In this document: one piece after another, positions 58,171-64,000 of the stretch | Layout: each line of letters opens with the position of its first letter | Numbering within the stretch: position 1 is the stretch's first letter | Made by a program: the position numbers and the translations under genes | Notes under the pieces: model-generated | What the model saw: the letters and a program-made list of their open reading frames with translations, nothing else | Databases searched by the model: none | Told to the model about the DNA's origin: nothing | Origin: Hyparrhenia diplandra | Taxonomy: Eukaryota; Streptophyta; Magnoliopsida; Poales; Poaceae | Assembly (NCBI GenBank): GCA_015847255.1 | Contig: JADLZK010012227.1 | Span: 62,001-126,000 of the forward strand | Direction: 5' to 3' | DNA: 64,000 bases

Positions 58171-58617
58171 TTCCAGCACATCTGTGCGTGTGCGCGGCTG
58201 GCACCGGCGCTCACAACGTACTTTGTCTTGGCGGCTGGCACCGGCGGTGATGATGTGGCAGCTATAGGGAGTGCGAGGAGGTCATGACATCCTTGGCTAA
58301 ATTCACACAAGGAAGCTGACAGATGGGGCGTAGATGCCACATGGTTAAAGCTAGCCAGCAAGGATTGACACATAAGCAAAACCACCTTCCAATACCACCT
58401 AGGGGTGCTTTGTCTGGTTTTCTAAAGTTTAGGATGCAGACTGGCTCGTTTTATAGGTCAAGGACTTATGTAGACCATTGTGCATACTTCAGGGGGGTCA
58501 TTTAGACTTTTTCCATAAATTTTTCTTTTTTTCAAACAAAGTCAAATAAAAATAATCTTTATATCAAAGTATTAACAATTTTTTTGTTGTTGACTGTTTC
58601 ATTTTAAAATCATTTAT

Positions 58618-58847
58618 TGACAAACGTGATTGATGACAAAACCGTCTTGGCGTGGTGATCTTATTCTAGTGGAGTTGACATCATGATGCAAGTCATAGGT
58701 CATGTGGGACTACTTGAGCCCTTGTTGGGATGTATTTTCTTCCATCATTTTCTTTCTTTTTTTTATTGCTGATGTTGTAATATTTTGGCCCTGATTCTAC
58801 CCATGGGTAAATAAAGCCGGATAGTTTCTATCCTTTATCTAAAAAAA
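58618..58847 (+). mobile_element. 5'-truncated LINE tail with 14-bp target duplication
   Basis: TTAAAATCATTTAT lies on both sides (58,604-58,617, 58,848-58,861); copy 1 has it once as TTTAAAAATCATTTATTGTCTC at about 30,334. The insert ends AATAAAGCCGG..TATCCTTTATCTAAAAAAA, the typical 3' end of a plant L1 LINE. Only about 230 bp is present. Confidence 0.82.
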
Positions 58848-59068
58848 TTAAAATCATTTATGGTCTCGAAATTATAATTGAAGTTCTCGAATTTCTGACC
58901 CCAGATGGAAAAGACCAAAGGCAAAGTTGTAGATCTTGAAAATATTTTCATTATACATCAATTATGGTCTCAAATATGTGTCTGATGTTCTAAGATTTTG
59001 AAATTCTAAATTTTCAAACGACCTTGCATAGAAAATGGAACCCAACCCGAGACCTACAACATTGTGGC

Positions 59069-60400
59069 GCGAGCGGGTCACGCCGTCGCCACCTCCTCTT
59101 GCCATGGTAAAGACGCCGAGGAGCGACTAGCGGCCTCGTCGGCTAGCCGCCGGCTACCATGACAAGACTGGGCGACGGCATGCAGCCGGGGCGACCCACG
59201 GCGAGTCCGCGGACCGGGTGATGACGCCCGCTTTGGCTCACGCATACGGGGGCGCCCGCGGACCAGCGGCATGCCTTGCCGCCATGGCGGCGGTAACCGG
59301 AGATTAAGGCGACATGACCGGACCCACGGCGAGCTTGCGAGCACATGGTGCGCGCTGAACGACAAAGCCGCGATTACAGCTAGGCTGCAGCGGCAATCAA
59401 TGCCGCTCGGGGCTGGTCGGAAGATATTGAATGCCGCGGAAAAATATCGCCCGACAAAGTGCTCCATGGCGAGGCTGTAAATAGCCCCCTACAAGGTCCA
59501 GATCGGCCTCGCCCCTCCACTTATGAGCTTTGCCATGATCGGGAACACGCGGTGCTCCCCTCCATTCCTTCCCTCTTCACCTCCTCCTCTCTCCATCTCA
59601 ATTTGCCCCAAATCGGGAAGACGAGGTCACCGGCAGAGCTCTGATTAGGGTGAGGTGTTCCTGGCGAGTGAGCCGTTCTAGGGTAAAATTGGCAGACGGG
59701 TCCGGACATCCATGTCCTCGTCCTCAGCTTCACAGGTTGTTGTCCATCAAGCCATATGAATGTGGTTATGAATATGTGTTTGTCGGCCATCGTGTCGTAT
59801 GTTTTTTTTGCAGGTTTTAGAAACTTCACCATGTATCGGAGGTTCTGTTGAATTTTTCAACTAAGCCCGTTTGTTTCTTTTTTTTGTAGAGAGGAGCCCA
59901 TCGATGTTGAGCCGGAGTGCCTTGGCGACCCTGATCTTCTTCCTCGTCGCTAGCTTGCCTCCACCGCAACCCTAGGTATAACCCCTCTTTCTGTATCATG
60001 GTCGTAGTTAGATCGCGCAACTCAGTTAGGCGTTTCCGTTCGAAAGAGATACAGTTGGAAGTATGCTGATCTCTACATATACCTATAACCGTATATTTTT
60101 TGAATTGTCCATGTTTTTTGGACAGCCCAAGGATGTGTAGATGGGGTTAGTTTCCATGTTCTACTCCTGTCTGATTTAGAGTTTCAACAACATCTCCTTG
60201 TTGTTCTTCAGATACTCAATCTCCCTATCGGGCCGTGTATTTGGAGAACAACGGGGAGGTGCTGCCAGAATTCTGTCTCGGATAGGAGTTGAGCATGGAA
60301 CTAAACTCATCTACGCATCCACGGGTGGGATTAGGACCCATCTTCACCTATTAGATGGTAGAATCGTCGTGTAGATGCAATGCATTCTTATTTCCTCACC
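59069..60400. other. 5' region of the terminal CACTA element, no gene recognised
   Basis: 59,069-59,470 is GC-rich. 59,880-60,400 resembles transposon leader sequence with several splice-like sites and short frames (for example LSRIGVEHGTKLIYASTGGI at about 60,270). No 5' CACTA terminus was found, so the element is probably truncated where it meets duplication copy 2. Confidence 0.35.
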
Positions 60401-60410
60401 TATATGATAG

Positions 60411-62885
60411 AGAATGGATGACCGTGAGTGGATGTACAATGGTTGGAGGAGTTTTGGAGATTACGACAATGAATGAATCAAGAAGACTAGTGATTTTCTA
60501 GAAAACAAAACTTTTGAGAATGCTCAAGGTGCGAGTAAGGTTTGGAGTCCATGCTGCAAGTGTGGGAATAAGGTTCAATAAAGTATGGATAAGATGGCTA
60601 AACATCTTTGCATGAATGGATGGAAGGCAGACTATATATAAGCGGTAGATATTCCATGGTGAAATTGATCGTCCGAGAGATGAGGTGGTGAGGCAACGCG
60701 TTGATGATCTTGCTTTTGATGCCGGGGTAGGAGACATGTTAGATGACTTCCATGATGGAAACTTTGGTCAAGGACATTGGGATGAGGAGGAGGAGCCAAA
60801 ACAAACCGCAAAGGACTATTATGCCATGTAGGAGCGGCACGAGAAACCCCATCACGACCATGTAAAGGTCTCTCAACTAGGTGCCGGGATGACACCTTAT
60901 GGACTTGAAGGCCCAGTGCAACATGAGACGACTCAGCTTTGACAACATGTTGGCAGTCTTTGAGACCTTGCTTCCGCGAGGTCACATCCTGCCAAAGAAC
61001 ATCTACGAGTTGCAGGAACTCCTCAAGGTACTTAAGATGCCATATGAGTAGATACATTGTTGAGAACATACGAGTTGGCAGGAACTCCTCAAGGTACATA
61101 CGAGTTGGCAGTCTTATTTAGGAAAGAACATGAAGAAGCTATGCACTATCCAAAGTGTAAATCCTCTAGATACATAGAGGTAGACTCTGGTGATGGTCAC
61201 AAGAGGCAGTTTGACATCCCCGTGAAAATCCTACGGCAACTTCCCTTCATACCGAGGATACAACAGATGTACATGATCGAGGAGTCCGCAAAACAGATGA
61301 CATGGCCCAAAGATGGGCGTCGCTACAATCCAGATAAGATGGTATACTCTTCCGATGCTAAAGCATGGACCCATTTTGATAATATTCATCACGATAAAGC
61401 TTCGGAGGCTCAGAATGTGCATGTTGCATGGGCAACAAATGCGTTCAATCCTTATGGAATGATGGCGGCCCCATACACTTGTTGGCATGTATTCGTTATC
61501 CCGCTCAATCTCCCCCTAGGTGTCTACTTTCAATAGAAGAACATCCTTTTGTCATTGACAATACATGGCCACCTGGGAAATAAAATGGGTGTGTTCATAG
61601 AGCCTGTGGTTGATGAATTGATCAAAGCTTGGGATAAAGGGTTTTGGAGATATGACCAATCAATGAAGAAAAATTTCAGGATGTATGTTTGGTACCAGTA
61701 CTCCCTGCTTGATTTCTTGGCGTGTATGGGATATTCTGTGGCTAGTGTGTTCATGGGAAGTTCCCTTGCCTAGTATACAAGATGGCTCTGATGTTCACCT
61801 GGTTGAAGAAGGGTGACAAGTATTCTGCATTTGATAAACATCGACAATTCCTCCCTCTTGACCATCCATTCAGACTAGACAAGAAGAACTTTATGAAAGC
61901 TCTCAAAGTTATAGATCCTCCACCAGAGATGATGACAACGGCCAAGGTATGTGCTCAGATAGATTCTCTTGTGGCTGATGAAAAAGGTGGATTTATGGGT
62001 TATGGTGAGGATCATGCATGGACTCACAAGTCGGGCTTAGAGAGCCTCCCCTATCACGATGACCTTCTTCTTTCACGTAACATTGATTTAACGCGACTGC
62101 GAAAAAGAATATCATTGAGTATTTTTTGGAACATTCATGGACACTAACAAGTCAAAGGACAACGGTAAGGCTAGAGTTGATCCGGCGAGTTGTGTGATAG
62201 ACCGAAGCAAAAATGAAGCCTCCCTAGCAATGGCAAAGAAATAAAAAAAACTAAGGCTGATTTTGTGTTGAGCGGGCCGCAAAGGATCGAAGTACTGCAA
62301 TGGTTTCAAAAGTTAATCCTCATTGATGGGTATGCAGCAAATCTGAGGAGGGGAGTGAACTTATCTACTATGCGAATCAATGGGCTCAAGAGTCATGACT
62401 ACCACATATGGATTGAGCGGCTCCTTCCGGTGATGCTTCGAGGTTATGTCCTAGAGCATGTCTGGCAAGTGATGACAGAGTTGAGCCATTTCTTTCGTCA
62501 ACTTTGTGCTAAGGATTTATCTCGGACAACACTTGAATCCATGGAAAAAATGGCACATGTGTTGGAGAAGATATTTCTGTCTAACTTCTTTGTTCTGATG
62601 GTGCATTTGATTTTGCACCTTCCATATGAGGCACGGATGGGTGGCCCTGTGCAGTTTCGTTGGTGCTATGCAATTGAGAGAGTCCTAAAGTCCGTTCGGA
62701 CAAAATGTAAAAATAAGTGTCAGATTAAGGCTTCCATCGCAGAAGCAAAGGTTTTGGAGGAGGTGTCAGACTTCACATCAAAGTACTATGGTAAAAACCT
62801 TCCTAGCTCGCATTATATTATCCACCCACTCGTTACAATGCTGAAGAAAATGAATCAACCCTCAGCCTTTTCCGAGGGCAACTAG
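60411..62885 (+). pseudogene. TNP2-type CACTA transposase, broken
   Basis: In order: a transposase-associated domain (60,417, MDDREWMYNGW, then VWSPCCKCGNKV and AKHLCMNGW with its cysteine/histidine ligands). A short acidic stretch follows (60,790, EEEEPKQTAKDYY). Then 60,900-61,050 has MRRLSFDNMLAVFETLLPRG. The transposase_21 core lies at 61,130-61,770: HYPKCKSSRYIEVDSGDGHK, AKQMTWPKDGRRYNPDKMVY, WTHFDNIH, ATNAFNPYGMMAAPYTCWHV, NKMGVFIEPVVDELIKAWDK. 61,782-62,147 has YSAFDKHRQFLPLDHPFRLD. 62,265-62,885 has DUF4218-like RINGLKSHDYHIWIERLLPV and LPYEARMGGPVQFRWCYAIE. Stops at about 61,536 and 61,771 and other frame changes, plus a duplicated YELAGTPQGT/ELQELLKV segment near 61,010-61,110, make it inactive. 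The sequence is otherwise well preserved, suggesting fairly recent decay. Confidence 0.85.
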
Positions 62886-63189
62886 GAAGTGCAAGTGATT
62901 GTACCCCAAAGACCTTGACATGTAAAGAGTGGGCAAATATCATGATATATATACTAATAAACCTTGAGGAAATGTTGCCTTACATATATATAGTAAGTCA
63001 CAACTCTCAGCGAACTTGTTCTCCAGTAGTCGATATTCTGCATCCAACCTCTTTGTCTCTCGTTGGGAAAGGAGCACCACGAGCACCGGGAGTGGCGTTT
63101 GATGATGCCAGGTGTACCACACCATCAAGGCAACTTTACCCTCCCAGCCTACGCATCTAGCTAAATAGTCTTATCCAATTCTTATTTTT

Positions 63190-63465
63190 TGATGCACAAC
63201 TCTAAACAACCTTAACAGGGCGACCCACGGGAAAGGAGCCTTCACCGTTGCCCCGCCGTTAACCCTTTCCCGTGAGTTAGGGGGGTACACGAGAAAGGAT
63301 ACACCGAGTGCACTCGATTTGGCTCATGGGAAAGGTCTTTCCCGACGCTCTCTTTCCCGACTTGCCTTTCCGGTGAGTAACCCACGGGAAAGGCTAAGTT
63401 GGCGGGGAAAACGCCTTTGCCGTGTACATCACACATACAAGGCAAAGACCCTGAGTCCGGTAGTG
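63190..63465 (+). mobile_element. 3' subterminal region and terminus of the CACTA element
   Basis: Repeated CCCACGGGAAAGG/CCTTTCCCGTG motifs in both orientations end at CTGAGTCCGGTAGTG; its inverse CACTACCGGACTCAG is a canonical CACTA end. Sequence beyond 63,465 is unrelated. Confidence 0.75.
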
Positions 63466-64000
63466 AGATACGATGATACACTATCGATGACGTCAGTACA
63501 CGCTACTTATATTTTGGAAAATGAGACTGCTAATAGGTCTCTCCAGAAATAGAAGGAGGACAGGCTAGGTCAGCTATATATATTATATAATTTATAGAAG
63601 CGGCCACTTGACATTTTCTGCTATATTCTTTTCTGTGACAGCTTCCTAATCAAACAGAATAAATAATGCAAGCTGAGATTGGATCCATATATAGATTCCT
63701 TCGCCATTTTGGGAGCCGCACTGGGATGCGGCATGCACGTGACATTTCAATGGTATCTTCTTCTTAGCTGCACCTGGACGCCATGGGGGAGAGTGTGGCA
63801 CTTGCCTGTTCGTGCTTGGTGGATTCTACTCGTAAAGCCCAATTTGCAGTTGATAATGGTTACGCTAGGATCGAGCAGAGGAGTTAGTGCTAAGCATATC
63901 CAAGCAACCGAACCTTTTATGCCAAGAAATGCTTCAGCAGAATCATCCACAGCGGGCACGGTCATGCGGCAGATGTTTTCAGCGCGTGAGCCATTATCCG
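63466..64000. other. Right-end flank, no gene recognised
   Basis: A minus-strand frame reaching 63,747 (MTVPAVDDSAEAFLGIKGSV start) is open for 72 codons, but I recognise no domain and it may run off the window. Nothing else is supported. Confidence 0.3.

Larger units (their letters stand above)
56861..58514. mobile_element. MULE-like element with about 140-bp terminal inverted repeats
   Basis: The left arm from GGAAAAAATCTAGATAACCC to TGGTGGTATTGGAGAGTGGT (56,861-57,000) is inverted at 58,375-58,514 (GGAAAAAGTCTAAATGACCC ... TGGTATTGGAAGGTGGTTTT). Long TIRs of this kind are typical of Mutator-like elements; a clear 9-bp target duplication was not found. No MURA transposase is visible. The interior has a 75-bp direct repeat and a CACTA-type end. 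Copy 1 lacks the whole insertion. Confidence 0.7.
42054..59068 (+). repeat. Segmental duplication, copy 2
   Basis: Direct copy of 16,763-30,645, longer because of insertions at 42,381-44,568, about 44,935-45,045, 45,338-48,766, 56,861-58,514 and 58,618-58,847. It keeps sequence lost from copy 1 (about 52,690-53,230, 53,958-54,265). Homology begins at the first base after element B's LTR and ends near CGAGACCTACAACATTGTGG (59,047-59,066). Confidence 0.88.

Overview
This is nuclear DNA from a grass (Poaceae), most likely a PACMAD-type genome, although the species cannot be named from the sequence. The evidence is GT-AG introns, TATA-box promoters, Stowaway/Tourist MITEs, tRNA-derived SINEs, L1 LINE tails, hAT, MULE and CACTA DNA transposons, GC-rich Ty3/gypsy-like elements, and gene families that are expanded in grasses. 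Real genes are few and small; most of the window is transposon-derived or duplicated.

Layout. 0-5 kb: intergenic, holding an unprocessed, decayed fragment of a chloroplast chaperonin-60 beta gene. 5.2-5.7 kb: a two-exon secreted cysteine-rich peptide gene resembling ESF1/MEG. 6.2-7.4 kb: a TIR-type element carrying a captured LRR receptor-kinase fragment. 7.7-10.4 kb: GC-rich repeat DNA. 10.8-11.3 kb: a second cysteine-rich secreted peptide gene on the minus strand. 11.8-13.6 kb: MITEs and a SINE. 13.7-16.7 kb: LTR-like, GC-rich sequence. 30.6-37.8 kb: a SINE, a spliced defensin-like gene (32.1-32.5 kb, minus) and an F-box gene with a frameshifted F-box (34.5-35.6 kb, minus).

The backbone of the window is a direct segmental duplication: copy 1 at about 16.76-30.65 kb and copy 2 at about 42.05-59.07 kb. 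Each copy holds two related intron-containing genes, A (A1, A2) and B (B1, B2), with an Rx/CC-type N-terminal coiled region and no NB-ARC. Each copy acts as an empty-site control for insertions in the other. Copy 1 alone has a Ty3-like non-autonomous element (20.65-23.70 kb) and a 2.3-kb hAT element (27.82-30.10 kb). Copy 2 alone has a Harbinger-like element holding another LTR element, a 3.4-kb retroposed insertion with a nested CACTA element, a MULE-like element with long TIRs, and a LINE tail. The three related LTR elements (20.7, 38.9 and 42.6 kb) lack reverse transcriptase and integrase. Instead they carry what looks like a shared, unrecognised protein domain, the most novel signal I see.

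The right end (59.1-63.5 kb) is a degenerate CACTA element with TNP2-type transposase remnants. No genes act together in a pathway. The theme is small secreted peptides plus an immune-receptor-like cluster being reshaped by duplication and transposons. Several frameshifts in the clustered genes lie in short homopolymer runs, so assembly error and true pseudogenisation cannot be separated from sequence alone.
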